This document shows positions 15,961 through 23,477 of a DNA stretch of 28,463 nt, in pieces. The stretch is from an uncultured Clostridia bacterium (GTDB lineage Bacteria; Bacillota; Clostridia; Oscillospirales; CAG-272), in contig CALGCW010000250.1 of assembly GCA_937884385.1 (NCBI GenBank), forward strand, positions 1 to 28,463. Direction: 5' to 3'. The position numbers were made by a program, and so were the translations under genes. The first letter of the stretch is position 1. Each line of letters begins with the position of its first letter. The notes beneath the pieces are model-generated. The model was not told where the DNA came from. It did not search any database and worked only from the letters and a program-made list of their open reading frames with translations.

Positions 15961-16019
15961 CGCGCGTTATCTTCAAGAGAAGTAATGCCTACGGCACAAC
16001 TTCGAAGGATCTTGCGCGG
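15961..16019. repeat. 59-bp imperfect palindrome inserted in the small pilin D leader
   Basis: The leaders of small pilins C and D align except for this block, which is only in D. It begins CGCGC and ends GCGCG, with inner pairs AAGT/ACTT and TGCC/GGCA around loop TAC. It looks like a small REP-type palindromic element that moved into an A-rich leader. Confidence 0.6.
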
Positions 16020-16069
16020 AAAACACAAACAAAACAAAATTTTTTAAAAACAAAAGGAGATTTAATCCC

Positions 16070-16492
16070 ATGAAAACTAAAGGTTTTACACTCGTTGAGT
16101 TGCTCGTTGTTATCGCAATTCTTGCTATCCTCGCTACAGTTTCTGTAGTTGGTTACACATCTTTCATCGATAGAGCTAATCAGTCTAACTCTGACACAGA
16201 AGCTCACCAAATTGAATCCACAATCGAATCCTATACAATTGCTGGTCAGGTATATGAGCTTGGTACAGTTAGTGGTACAACATACTATGTTGTAGCTGAT
16301 AAGGGTGTTTGCACAGCAACAACCGCAAATAATGTTACAACATATACAGCTATTACTGCAGCTGTTTCTTTTGCAAAGACAGATCTTAACGAAGATCTCG
16401 CTGGTTTGACCGGAACACTTAAGGCAGATTCCGCAAAAACCCTTACATATACTTATTCTGAAGGTATTACAACAACGATTACCCTTGACTAA
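16070..16492 (+). CDS. Small prepilin-type protein D (140 aa)
   Basis: MKTKG then FTLVELLVVIAILAILATV: a prepilin signal cleaved after G5. It is closest to small pilin C: the first ~35 codons are nearly the same at DNA level, and SNSDTEAHQIESTIES parallels SNAETEAHQVKSSINS. After residue ~50 the two differ in sequence and length; here it is a Thr/Ala-rich, strand-rich domain ending TTITLD. The SD AAAGGAGA is about 10 nt upstream, as in C. The gene is followed by a strong terminator. It is probably a pilus subunit or pseudopilin that works with the rest of the locus. Confidence 0.85.
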   Translation: MKTKGFTLVELLVVIAILAILATVSVVGYTSFIDRANQSNSDTEAHQIESTIESYTIAGQVYELGTVSGTTYYVVADKGVCTATTANNVTTYTAITAAVSFAKTDLNEDLAGLTGTLKADSAKTLTYTYSEGITTTITLD

Positions 16493-16620
16493 TCCAAAAA
16501 CATATCATTTTATTAACAAACATATTATAAACAGATATAGTTTGTGCAATCAAGATAAGATGTATGCGTGAGCGAAAGCCGCGCTAACGGTGAAAGCCCG
16601 TGAACAATTTAAAAATCCGA

Positions 16621-16649
16621 CCCCCGAGCGTACGGCTCGGGGGTTTTTC
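16621..16649 (+). terminator. Intrinsic terminator after small pilin D
   Basis: CCCCCGAGC (16621-16629), loop GTACG, GCTCGGGGG (16635-16643) and five T. The stem is similar to the terminator after small pilin C. Confidence 0.85.
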
Positions 16650-16934
16650 TATGACTTGAACGTTGCTTTGCTGATAAAAGGGAACTCCCCTACAAATCAA
16701 AATTTGAAATGCGGCAGGTGCAAGCCCCCTACGGGTTTGAGGGTAGAGGCGATAGAGAGAGGAAAGGTAGAGTGACGCAGGCTCCTTCCGCCTCGCGGGC
16801 TCGGCACCTTCCTCCCGGAGGAAGGCTGAGGTTGCATTGGGAACGGGTCGTCGAAGGCGCCGACCCCTACGGGATGTTGGTTTGGTGAATGTGTTGTCTC
16901 TCGCTTGCGAGTCGCGCGTCCCCTACGGAGATGG
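16650..16934. other. Gene-free region of repeat-like GC-rich fragments
   Basis: No coding frame has an SD or recognisable product. The stretch CCCCTACGG recurs near 16726, 16863 and 16920, and hairpin-forming fragments such as CTCGCTTGCGAG occur. It seems to be an accumulation of dispersed intergenic repeats between the pilin locus and the tRNA. Confidence 0.6.
16782..16838 (-). repeat. Palindromic intergenic repeat, right copy (inverted relative of 5576-5634)
   Basis: Read on the minus strand it begins GCAACCTCAGCCTTCC. A perfect 9-bp stem, CCTTCCTCC/GGAGGAAGG (16807-16825), is followed by GTGCCGAGC and GCGAGGCGGA. The same order of blocks occurs at 5576-5634 on the plus strand. Confidence 0.55.
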
Positions 16935-17011
16935 TGCTGGGCGGGAGTATGTGGACGCAAAAGAACGTTTGCCAAGGCAAACGTTAAGGGTTCAAGCTAT
17001 AATTATACAAG

Positions 17012-17055
17012 AAACAGAAAAACCCCAAACCTTACGGTTCGGGATTTTCCTGTTT
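17012..17055 (-). terminator. Second copy of the tRNA-Leu terminator
   Basis: Same ~20-bp stem as at 17178-17221, displaced by 166 bp in the duplicated block. It would act as a back-up terminator for leftward transcription. Confidence 0.7.
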
Positions 17056-17177
17056 GGTGCAGATGAAGGGACTTAGGAACCACTTTTGCGCGAGCGTTAG
17101 TGCTGGGCGGGAGTATGTGGACGCAAAAGAACGTTTGCCAAGGCAAACGTTAAGGGTTCAAGCTATAATTATACAAG

Positions 17178-17221
17178 AAACAGAAAAACCCCAAACCTTA
17201 CGGTTCGGGATTTTCCTGTTT
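17178..17221 (-). terminator. Terminator of tRNA-Leu
   Basis: On the minus strand AAACAGGAAAATCCCGAACC pairs with GGTTTGGGGTTTTTCTGTTT around loop GTAA, immediately after the CCA end. The right arm supplies the T-rich tract. Confidence 0.75.
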
Positions 17222-17307
17222 GGTGCAGATGAAGGGACTTGAACCCATATGAAATTGCTTTCACTGGAACCTGAATCCAGCGCGTCTGCCAATTCCGCCA
17301 CATCTGC
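17221..17307 (-). tRNA. tRNA-Leu (anticodon CAG)
   Basis: The 87-nt minus-strand gene has acceptor arms GCAGATG (17307-17301) and CATCTGC (17231-17225), discriminator A and an encoded CCA (17223-17221). The anticodon stem CTGGA/TCCAG encloses loop TTCAGGT, giving anticodon CAG, which reads CUG leucine codons. A variable arm of class II size and the T-loop GTTCAAGTC are present. The gene is complete, but its consensus promoter now lies about 345 bp upstream, behind two inserted repeat units. Confidence 0.93.
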
Positions 17308-17639
17308 GTATTAAATTTTGGTGTGTGGCAGCCGCGCTCCGCGAGACGGCTTGAAACATAGTCGCCTTGCTCATTTTTGGTCGCAATTCTCCTTGTTTCT
17401 GCGCCTTCTCAAACTCGCTTCACCGCCCACCGGGCGCGCTCGTTTTCGAAGCTGCCAATTCCGCCACATCTGCGTATTAAATTTTGGTGTGTGGCAGCCG
17501 CGCTCCGCGAGACGGCTTGAAACATAGTCGCCTTGCTCATTTTTGGTCGCAATTCTCCTTGTTTCTGCGCCTTCTCAAACTCGCTTCACCGCCCACTGGG
17601 CGCGCTCGTTTTCGAAGCTGCCAATTCCGCCACATCTGC
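17286..17639. repeat. 166-bp tandem repeat containing the tRNA-Leu 5' end (2 units plus a 22-bp third copy)
   Basis: Units 17286-17451 and 17452-17617 differ at one base (C17431 versus T17597). A 22-bp partial third copy is at 17618-17639. Each begins with 22 bp that equal the first 22 nt of tRNA-Leu (minus strand), so this tRNA piece occurs three times, only once joined to the rest of the gene. The remaining 144 bp has no recognisable gene; open frames through it simply repeat with the unit. The stretch 17308-17686 holds only this array and the tRNA promoter. Confidence 0.9.
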
Positions 17640-17652
17640 ATCGGCACTGTCT

Positions 17653-17680
17653 ATTATACCACAAAAGCCGCAAATGTCAA
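17653..17680 (-). promoter_or_regulatory. Consensus promoter of tRNA-Leu
   Basis: Reading leftward: TTGACA (17680-17675), a 16-bp spacer and TATAAT (17658-17653). The -10 ends 13 bp before the outermost copy of the tRNA 5' end (17639), the normal spacing for a tRNA promoter. This shows where the gene began before the 166-bp units arose. The -35 is only 6 bp beyond the stop codon of the flippase gene. Confidence 0.85.
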
Positions 17681-17686
17681 GGCTTT

Positions 17687-19243
17687 TTAAGGAATTCGCG
17701 GAGCTTTTTCGCCGACTTTGCTCTCCCGTTTATCGCGTGCAAAAAATGACCCGATCCACCGAATTTCCTCTTTATTCACCGCGCCAAACACCCTCACGAG
17801 AACGAAGTAGAGCAGAACAGTAAGTACTATCGACGCTATCAACGGTAAGCGCGCCGCGCCTACTGCCGCAGTGCTCAGCACGATCGCCGCAACGGGCAGG
17901 GAGAATGAGCGAAATATTTGAAATTTCATTCCGCTGACCTTGACGAGCTTATAAATGCTTGCGCTTGAGTTGAAAAATTCACTTACCATTATCAGCAAAA
18001 CGTACCCCAATATGCCCATTTTGGGGATCAGTATCCACACCATAATGAGCGAGCAGATAGTGTCAGTTATGTTAATCGCCATCGTGTACATGTGCTCGCC
18101 GAGGCCTTTGAGCATATTGTCCACCGTTGTGTCAAGGTACATTATCGGTACGATGTGGGCGACGAGTCTTATGTATTTGCCCGCCTCTGCCGAGCCGTAT
18201 ATCTGCGTGCCGAGCTCGTCTGAAAAGCGTATCATAATGCCCGAGGCGCATATCGCAAAAAGAAGGGCGAGTCGGCAGACTCTTCCTGCGACGTATTTTA
18301 TCTCTTTTTTGTTGTTTTGAACCTTCAGCTCCGCAAGCTCGGGCACAAGGAGTCCCGAGAAGGAATATATGAGCGCGGCAGGGAAAAGCACAAGCGGCAT
18401 TACCATACTTTGCAGAATTCCGTAAGATGCGAGCGCCTCTGCGCGCTCCGCGCCGCTTTTTTCGATGCCAATAGGGATCAGAATATGCTCAATCGTAAGC
18501 AGGGCGGAGCGAAAATAGGTCGAAAAGGCAAGGGGCAATGCGATGGAAAGCATTTTTTTCGTGATCTTGCGCTCCGAGACCTGTATTTCGGGGTGGTTTT
18601 GCCGCTTTTGCCTTTCAAAAACGAAGAACGACAACGATATTACAAAGGAGAGGATCTCTGAGAGCGCGCCGCCAAGTACAAGGCATATGCAGTAGCTTTC
18701 TATGTCTCTGCCGTACGCCAGCGAGAGTAAAAGTGCGCAGAAAACGATGCGCGCGAGCTGCTCGGAGATCTGCGCCACGGCATTTTTGTAGACCCTGCGA
18801 ACGGCGGTGAAGTATCCGTTGAAGCAGGATGTGACCGCTATCAGCGGAAGGGTTGCGGCGCATAGACGAAGCGGTTTTATTGTGCGGGTATCCTTAAGAA
18901 CGTGCAGGGAAAGGGGCTCTGCGAGCATAAGCAGTAAAATGCTTGACAGCGTGCCGAAAAACAGGGAGTACGTGACGCATTTTTTCATTGAAACTTTGAC
19001 TTTTTTATAGTTGTTTTCCCCGAGCGCGTCGGAAACGAGCCGCGTTGCGGTGAGGTTGATGCCCGAAAGCGCAAGCGTCAGCGCAAACGAATACACGCTA
19101 CCAAGCAGGGTGTAGAGACCGAGTGCTTCTGCGCCTATCCGCCTTGAAACGTATGCGTTAAAGGCTACCGAAAGCCCGCGCAGAGCAAGCGCCACGGCGG
19201 TCATCAGCGCGCCGTTCGCAAGATATTTTTTAAGCCTTGTCAT
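17687..19243 (-). CDS. SpoVB-like polysaccharide/lipid flippase (MATE/MurJ superfamily)
   Basis: A 518-aa integral membrane protein with about 14 hydrophobic segments. The N-terminus (NGALMTAVALALRGLSVAFN, then GAEALGLYTLLGSVYSFALTLALSG and ATRLVSDAL) is typical of the SpoVB branch of the MVF superfamily, whose members flip lipid-linked cell-wall precursors. SpoVB acts in spore cortex synthesis; paralogues in Clostridia export other polysaccharides. The length equals the family norm. The SD GAGGGG lies before ATG 19243. A weak divergent promoter is at 19271-19300. The gene is monocistronic and abuts the tRNA-Leu promoter at its 3' end. The superfamily is certain, the exact substrate is not. 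Confidence 0.88.
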   Translation of the reverse strand: MTRLKKYLANGALMTAVALALRGLSVAFNAYVSRRIGAEALGLYTLLGSVYSFALTLALSGINLTATRLVSDALGENNYKKVKVSMKKCVTYSLFFGTLSSILLLMLAEPLSLHVLKDTRTIKPLRLCAATLPLIAVTSCFNGYFTAVRRVYKNAVAQISEQLARIVFCALLLSLAYGRDIESYCICLVLGGALSEILSFVISLSFFVFERQKRQNHPEIQVSERKITKKMLSIALPLAFSTYFRSALLTIEHILIPIGIEKSGAERAEALASYGILQSMVMPLVLFPAALIYSFSGLLVPELAELKVQNNKKEIKYVAGRVCRLALLFAICASGIMIRFSDELGTQIYGSAEAGKYIRLVAHIVPIMYLDTTVDNMLKGLGEHMYTMAINITDTICSLIMVWILIPKMGILGYVLLIMVSEFFNSSASIYKLVKVSGMKFQIFRSFSLPVAAIVLSTAAVGAARLPLIASIVLTVLLYFVLVRVFGAVNKEEIRWIGSFFARDKRESKVGEKAPRIP

Positions 19244-19270
19244 TGTTTGTCCCCTCTTTTGTATTTGTAA

Positions 19271-19300
19271 ATTATATGTCCTTGCGGCAATAAATATGAA
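19271..19300 (-). promoter_or_regulatory. Possible promoter of the SpoVB-like gene
   Basis: TATAAT on the minus strand (19276-19271), with a weak -35 TTCATA (19300-19295) at an 18-bp spacing. It lies back to back with the promoter of the lipoprotein gene. Confidence 0.45.
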
Positions 19301-19314
19301 TTTGCATATAGGGG

Positions 19315-19343
19315 TTGCAATTGTATCGCTTTTAATGTATAAT
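19315..19343 (+). promoter_or_regulatory. Predicted promoter of the solute-binding lipoprotein gene
   Basis: TTGCAA (19315-19320), a 17-bp spacer and TATAAT (19338-19343), 32 bp before ATG 19376, which has the strong SD GGGAGGGAG. Confidence 0.7.
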
Positions 19344-19375
19344 TAAAGTAAGAAAGAACTTCGGGAGGGAGAATT

Positions 19376-21184
19376 ATGAAAAAACTGTTTTATATCTCGA
19401 TGATTTTGATTATTTGCGCATTTACCCTTGCTTCCTGCTCGCCTTGTCTGCACGATGATCCGAGTGCTATTAAGATCGTAGAGGGCAGAGAACCGACTTG
19501 TACAGAAACGGGACTTACCTCGGGTAAAATATGCACTTTGTGCGGTGAAACTGTCGAACAGCAGACGGAGATACCGAAAAGTGAGCATAGCTTTTCAAAT
19601 TGGGCAACGGTTGAGGCATCAACGATCTCCCAACACGGGAAGGCGGAAAGAACCTGCCGTGTATGCTCATACAGCGAACAAAAAGAGCTTGACTTGAAAA
19701 AAGCAAAAATAACCTTGTTTTTGTATGATGATGAAGATCTAATTGAGCTTACAAAAAATCAGATAAATGCATTTTTGGAGCTTCATCCCGAATACAGTAA
19801 TTTTGATGTTCAAATCGTTGGCGGAGAAAGCTATGGAATGACTCCCCCTTATTTTGATAATAGTGGTTTTGTTGATCTATATTTCTCTGAGTTGTGGTAT
19901 TCCTTGGATAGTTTTGTGGAAATTGATGCTTTGTCACCTATTTCGGGTGAGTACTTGGAATGGATGGAGAAAAGCTTTGACTCCGAAATGCTTGATAAAT
20001 TAAGCAAGGACGGTTCCGTTTACGGATATCCGCTTATGACTTCACCGACTCTTTGCACCTATTACGACAAGAGTATAATTACGGATCCCGAAAGCCTTGA
20101 ACAGATGATCGCGGACGTGGAAGCATATAATGAAGCTCACCCCGACTCTCCAAAATATATTTGCATTAATCACAAGGATTCCTCATACGCTACTTCATTC
20201 TTGCTTGCACTTGACGAGAATGGAGAGCACCTTTGCTATATCGAATATGACGCAGATTCAGACGGCAACTTCATAGGCTACCGCGATAATATCAATTCGG
20301 AAAACGGTCTTATCGCTATGAAGGGAATGGAAAAGCTTCTGAAATCCTCTTGTCACAGCGATGACACGGATATACTTGAGAATGCTGCTGTGATTATTAC
20401 CGACAAGATGCTTAAAGAGGAGCTTGCCTCACTAATGGGGGATAATCTTGCCTTTGCAGATCTCCCATCGTTCACCGTTGACGGTAAGACGTATCATATG
20501 AGTTCTATGTCAAAAATGGCATTTATGGGGATCAAGCCACAGGAAGACCCCCACAGGCAAAAGTTCTTATTTGAGCTTGCGCAATATCTTTCGGGTGTTG
20601 AGTGTCAGGCACAAAGGTTAGGGGAGCTTGGTTGGTTCCCGACGAACCTTGACGCTTTGGAAGATGAAACGCTGAGAGAGGACGCGCTTTTCAATGCATC
20701 CCTGCTTCAAAGAGAATTATCATTTGTACAGGGGCCCATACACGGGGCCTGGTGGGATATCGTCAAGGTGTTGTCTTGGGATGCTAAAGATGCCCAAAAT
20801 GACGATGATATGTATGAATCTCTCAAGACCTACGAGGCGGCAATGAAAGCATTGTTTATACCAAGCTGCGGCGGCGAAACCTACATTCGTTGGTCGGTTA
20901 TCGGCAATATATCCGGCTCAAAATGGGATAAGGATTTTATTATGACCGAGGTATCGAAGGGAGTTTGGGAATCTGAGCCTCTTGAGTTTGAGATCGGTTC
21001 TAACTTCAAGCTCAGATACTGGAGCAGTTGGGATAGGCAGATAGGCGCGGGTGGCAGATTTAGAACTGATGATTACGAGCCCCAAAATATAGTATCCGGG
21101 GTCGAGGGTACTTTCATTATCCGAATGGAGTGGGACGGGGTCTCCGACACGGCTACTATAACCTTTATTCCGGTTGAAGAATGA
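19376..21184 (+). CDS. Solute-binding-like lipoprotein with zinc-ribbon-like repeats and SusE/F-like C-terminal domain
   Basis: The 602-aa protein starts with a lipoprotein signal ending in LASC, lipidated cysteine C21. Residues ~22-108 hold two CxxC ribbons (CTLCGE, CRVCSY) of the 'CTETGLTSGKIC' kind seen in Clostridia surface proteins. Residues ~110-450 resemble family 1 extracellular solute-binding proteins (VYGYPLMTSPTLCTYYDKS, then a C-terminal lobe with MAFMGI and LGWFPTN). Residues ~505-600 (YIRWSVIGNISG, KWDKDFIMT, FKLRYWSSWDRQIGAGG) resemble the starch-binding repeat domain of SusE/SusF. It is likely a surface glycan-binding protein. No ABC permease gene is adjacent, so it either works with a distant transporter or is a sensor. 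The terminator that follows is shared with aroF from the other side. Confidence 0.75.
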   Translation: MKKLFYISMILIICAFTLASCSPCLHDDPSAIKIVEGREPTCTETGLTSGKICTLCGETVEQQTEIPKSEHSFSNWATVEASTISQHGKAERTCRVCSYSEQKELDLKKAKITLFLYDDEDLIELTKNQINAFLELHPEYSNFDVQIVGGESYGMTPPYFDNSGFVDLYFSELWYSLDSFVEIDALSPISGEYLEWMEKSFDSEMLDKLSKDGSVYGYPLMTSPTLCTYYDKSIITDPESLEQMIADVEAYNEAHPDSPKYICINHKDSSYATSFLLALDENGEHLCYIEYDADSDGNFIGYRDNINSENGLIAMKGMEKLLKSSCHSDDTDILENAAVIITDKMLKEELASLMGDNLAFADLPSFTVDGKTYHMSSMSKMAFMGIKPQEDPHRQKFLFELAQYLSGVECQAQRLGELGWFPTNLDALEDETLREDALFNASLLQRELSFVQGPIHGAWWDIVKVLSWDAKDAQNDDDMYESLKTYEAAMKALFIPSCGGETYIRWSVIGNISGSKWDKDFIMTEVSKGVWESEPLEFEIGSNFKLRYWSSWDRQIGAGGRFRTDDYEPQNIVSGVEGTFIIRMEWDGVSDTATITFIPVEE

Positions 21185-21195
21185 ATAAACAAAAC

Positions 21196-21225
21196 AAAAG
21201 GAACGGATTTTTCCGTTCCTTTTTA
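21196..21225 (+). terminator. Bidirectional terminator between lipoprotein gene and aroF
   Basis: AAAAGGAACGG (21196-21206) and CCGTTCCTTTT (21213-21223) form an 11-bp stem with T runs on both strands. It ends the convergent transcripts. Confidence 0.9.
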
Positions 21226-21227
21226 AT

Positions 21228-22250
21228 TTATACGAGATCTGCTATATCGAGCACGAGCTTTTCAGTTTTTGCCCAGCCGATGCAAGGGTCAGTGATGGAT
21301 TTGCCGAAGATGTTCTCATTGATCTTCTGCGCGCCGTCCTCAAGGTAGCTTTCAATCATAAGTCCCTTAACCAGAGAGCTTATGCTTCTTGAGTGCTGAC
21401 GGTTGTGGCAGACCTCCTTTGCTATTCTTATTTGAGCCTTATAGCGCTTGTCGGAGTTCGAATGATTGCAGTCAACTATTACCGAGGGGTTGGCAAGTCC
21501 CATTTTGATATAGGTATCATAGAGATGCGCAAGGTCCTCATAGTGGTAATTGGGTTGGCTCTCACCGTTCTTGTTGACGTATCCGCGAAGGATCGCGTGT
21601 GTGTAAGGATTGCCCGCGCTTTCAACCTCCCAGCCTCGATAGATAAACATATGCGAGGTCTGACCTGCCTTGATCGCGTTCATCATTACGGAAATATCAC
21701 CCGAGGTGGGGTTTTTCATACCTACGGGAACGTCCATTCCGCTTGCGGTGAGTCTGTGCTGCTGGTTTTCGACCGAGCGCGCGCCAATGGTGATATAGGA
21801 GAGCAGGTCGGAGATATAGCGGTGATTTTCGGGGTAGAGCATCTCATCCGCGGTTGAAAATCCCGTTTCCTCAAGCACTCTCATATGGATCTTTCTGATG
21901 GCAACGAGCCCCTTGAACATATCGGGCGGCTCGTGTGGGTTAGGTTGGTGAACAAGTCCCTTATATCCTTCTCCCGTTGTTCGCGGCTTACCGGTATATA
22001 CGCGGGGAACGATAAGTATCTTGTCCTGCACCTGCTCTGAAAGCCTTTTGAGGCGGTGGATATACTCCATTACTGCGTCCTCGTTATCCGCGGAGCAGGG
22101 ACCTATCACAAGCAAGAATTTTTGGCTCTCGCCGGTGAATATCTTTTTTATCTCGGCATCATTTTGTGCCTTTATTTTAGCGAGCTTCTCCGAGAGGGGA
22201 AGCTCTGCCTTTACCTCTTGGGGTATCGGTAGCTTTCTTTTAAAGATCAT
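21228..22250 (-). CDS. aroF: DAHP synthase (3-deoxy-7-phosphoheptulonate synthase), class I
   Basis: It catalyses the first step of the shikimate pathway: PEP plus erythrose-4-phosphate to DAHP. The 340-aa length and sequence match the AroF/G/H type: GPCSADNED with metal-ligand C52, KPRTTGEGYKGL, GARSVENQQHR, MKNPTSGD, VDCNHSNSDK (metal His), the conserved MIESYLEDGAQ (Glu) and SITDPCIGW (Asp). No chorismate mutase or ACT domain is attached, unlike many Firmicute DAHP synthases; the mutase domain here is on AroB instead. It is the last gene of the aro operon, 18 bp after aroA, with SD GAGGT. I cannot tell which aromatic amino acid would inhibit it. Confidence 0.95.
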   Translation of the reverse strand: MIFKRKLPIPQEVKAELPLSEKLAKIKAQNDAEIKKIFTGESQKFLLVIGPCSADNEDAVMEYIHRLKRLSEQVQDKILIVPRVYTGKPRTTGEGYKGLVHQPNPHEPPDMFKGLVAIRKIHMRVLEETGFSTADEMLYPENHRYISDLLSYITIGARSVENQQHRLTASGMDVPVGMKNPTSGDISVMMNAIKAGQTSHMFIYRGWEVESAGNPYTHAILRGYVNKNGESQPNYHYEDLAHLYDTYIKMGLANPSVIVDCNHSNSDKRYKAQIRIAKEVCHNRQHSRSISSLVKGLMIESYLEDGAQKINENIFGKSITDPCIGWAKTEKLVLDIADLV

Positions 22251-22268
22251 CTATCTTACCTCATTAAT

Positions 22269-23477
22269 TTAGTGCTTTTCTACGTCTATTCCGACGCTTG
22301 CGAGCTTCTCAAAGTAATCGGGGAAGCTCTTGTTAACTGCTTCTGCACCCGCTATCTCACCGCCGAAAACGGTGCAGAGAACTGCAAGTGCCATTACGAC
22401 TCTATGGTCGTTGTGACCGTTGAGTACTGCCGTGGGACGGTGAAACTCCTTGGGAAATACTACAACGTCATCCTCTCCGACCGTTACTGTGACACCGAAC
22501 TTGCGAAGCTCCTCTGCCATTGCGTTACATCTGTCACTTTCCTTCATCTGAAGACGGCGGGTTCCTGTAAAGATACCACCGTTATTAGCAGCAGCAAGTG
22601 CGAAAAGAATGGGTCCGAGATCGGGGCAGTCGGATATGTTGATGGAGGGGGTTCCTCTTTTTATCATTTCAAAATATTTGGAATATATTCTGTCACCCTG
22701 GACACTGTTTTCGTCAAGTCCCTCAATGGTGATGTCTCCTCCGAGAACATTGAGTGCTGCAAAGAACGCCGCGTTGGAGTAGTCGCCCTCAACGCTGCCT
22801 TCAATGGGACTGTACTTCTGACCGCCGGGGATATAAAGAGTCCTTTCGTTCTTCCATTCAATCTTCATTCCAAACTTTTTCATAACGTTAAGAGTGAGAT
22901 CGATGTACGAATGGCTCTCAATAGGCTGTGTTATCGAGATCTGGCTGTCCTTTTTAAGAACGGGAAGGGCAAAGAGAAGACCCGATATAAACTGGCTTGA
23001 AATGTTTCCCTGCACCTTGAAATTTCCTGCGCGCAAGGGACCCTCAAGGATTATCCTTTCCTTTTCCTTTACGAACATAAGGTCCTGCTCCTTGCAGATG
23101 CCTTGGTAAACGGAAAGAGGGCGGGAAAGCAGATTGGGTGTGCCGTAAAATATGCTCTTTTTACCTGTGAGCAGAGCAAGAGGTATAAAGAATCGGAGTG
23201 TAGCGCCACTCTCTCTGCAGTAAAATTCCTGGATTTGCTTATTTTTCTTTACCTCACGCCCAGTTATTTCAAGAACGTCGCCCGTATGGGTATACTGTAC
23301 GCCTATGGCTGCAAGGCAGTCGAGGGTAGCCTGAACGTCCTCGGAATTATTGATGCCCGTGATTATGCTTTTAGAATTGGCAAGACCGCCGCAAATGAGC
23401 ATTCTGTGTGCAACACTTTTGGAAGGCGGAGCAATTATAGTGCCCTGTGCCTTACTTCTTCTTATAGTGACGTTCAT
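22269..23477 (-). CDS. aroA: EPSP synthase (3-phosphoshikimate 1-carboxyvinyltransferase)
   Basis: It joins PEP to shikimate-3-phosphate, the sixth step of the pathway. The 402-aa protein shows PPSKSVAHR, the active-site loop RESGATLRF, GDYSNAAFF, the catalytic Asp in SDCPDLGP, KESDR and NGHNDHRVVMA. The active-site loop reads ESGATLRF, not the class I NAGTAMRP, so it resembles the divergent class II-like enzymes. The ATG at 23477 overlaps the aroQ stop by 4 nt (ATGA), with AGGAGGAAAG upstream, so translation is coupled. It is slightly shorter than the ~425-aa norm but all motifs are present. Confidence 0.95.
   Translation of the reverse strand: MNVTIRRSKAQGTIIAPPSKSVAHRMLICGGLANSKSIITGINNSEDVQATLDCLAAIGVQYTHTGDVLEITGREVKKNKQIQEFYCRESGATLRFFIPLALLTGKKSIFYGTPNLLSRPLSVYQGICKEQDLMFVKEKERIILEGPLRAGNFKVQGNISSQFISGLLFALPVLKKDSQISITQPIESHSYIDLTLNVMKKFGMKIEWKNERTLYIPGGQKYSPIEGSVEGDYSNAAFFAALNVLGGDITIEGLDENSVQGDRIYSKYFEMIKRGTPSINISDCPDLGPILFALAAANNGGIFTGTRRLQMKESDRCNAMAEELRKFGVTVTVGEDDVVVFPKEFHRPTAVLNGHNDHRVVMALAVLCTVFGGEIAGAEAVNKSFPDYFEKLASVGIDVEKH

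Larger units (their letters stand above)
16935..17240. repeat. 140-bp direct repeat carrying the tRNA-Leu 3' end and terminator
   Basis: 16935-17074 and 17101-17240 appear identical and are separated by 26 bp of unique sequence. Each copy contains, on the minus strand, the last 20 nt of tRNA-Leu, a long terminator hairpin and the perfect stem AACGTTTGCC/GGCAAACGTT (16964-16985 in the first copy). The right copy is joined to the real tRNA; the left one carries an orphan tRNA 3' end (17055-17074). Confidence 0.85.

Noticed and set aside
15863..16069. Cyclic-di-GMP riboswitch before a pilin gene
   Set aside because: Such riboswitches precede pilin genes in some Clostridia, but none of the pilin leaders here shows the conserved core of either class.
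15949..16553. Inverted copies of TGATTGCACA flanking small pilin D (about 15949 and 16541-16553)
   Set aside because: The match is only 10-13 bp in AT-rich DNA and is not repeated on the far side of small pilin C. It may be chance.
3387..17307. A genomic island from the integrase to tRNA-Leu, with the tRNA 3' end as attachment site
   Set aside because: The tRNA 3' end faces the pilin locus, as such an island requires, but the only other copy of its last 20 nt that I found is 166 bp away. No copy is visible near the integrase.
17318..17690. Small proteins encoded by the 166-bp repeat and by 16837-17242
   Set aside because: The same reading frame simply recurs with each repeat unit, contains tRNA sequence and has no SD. 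It is noncoding repeat DNA.
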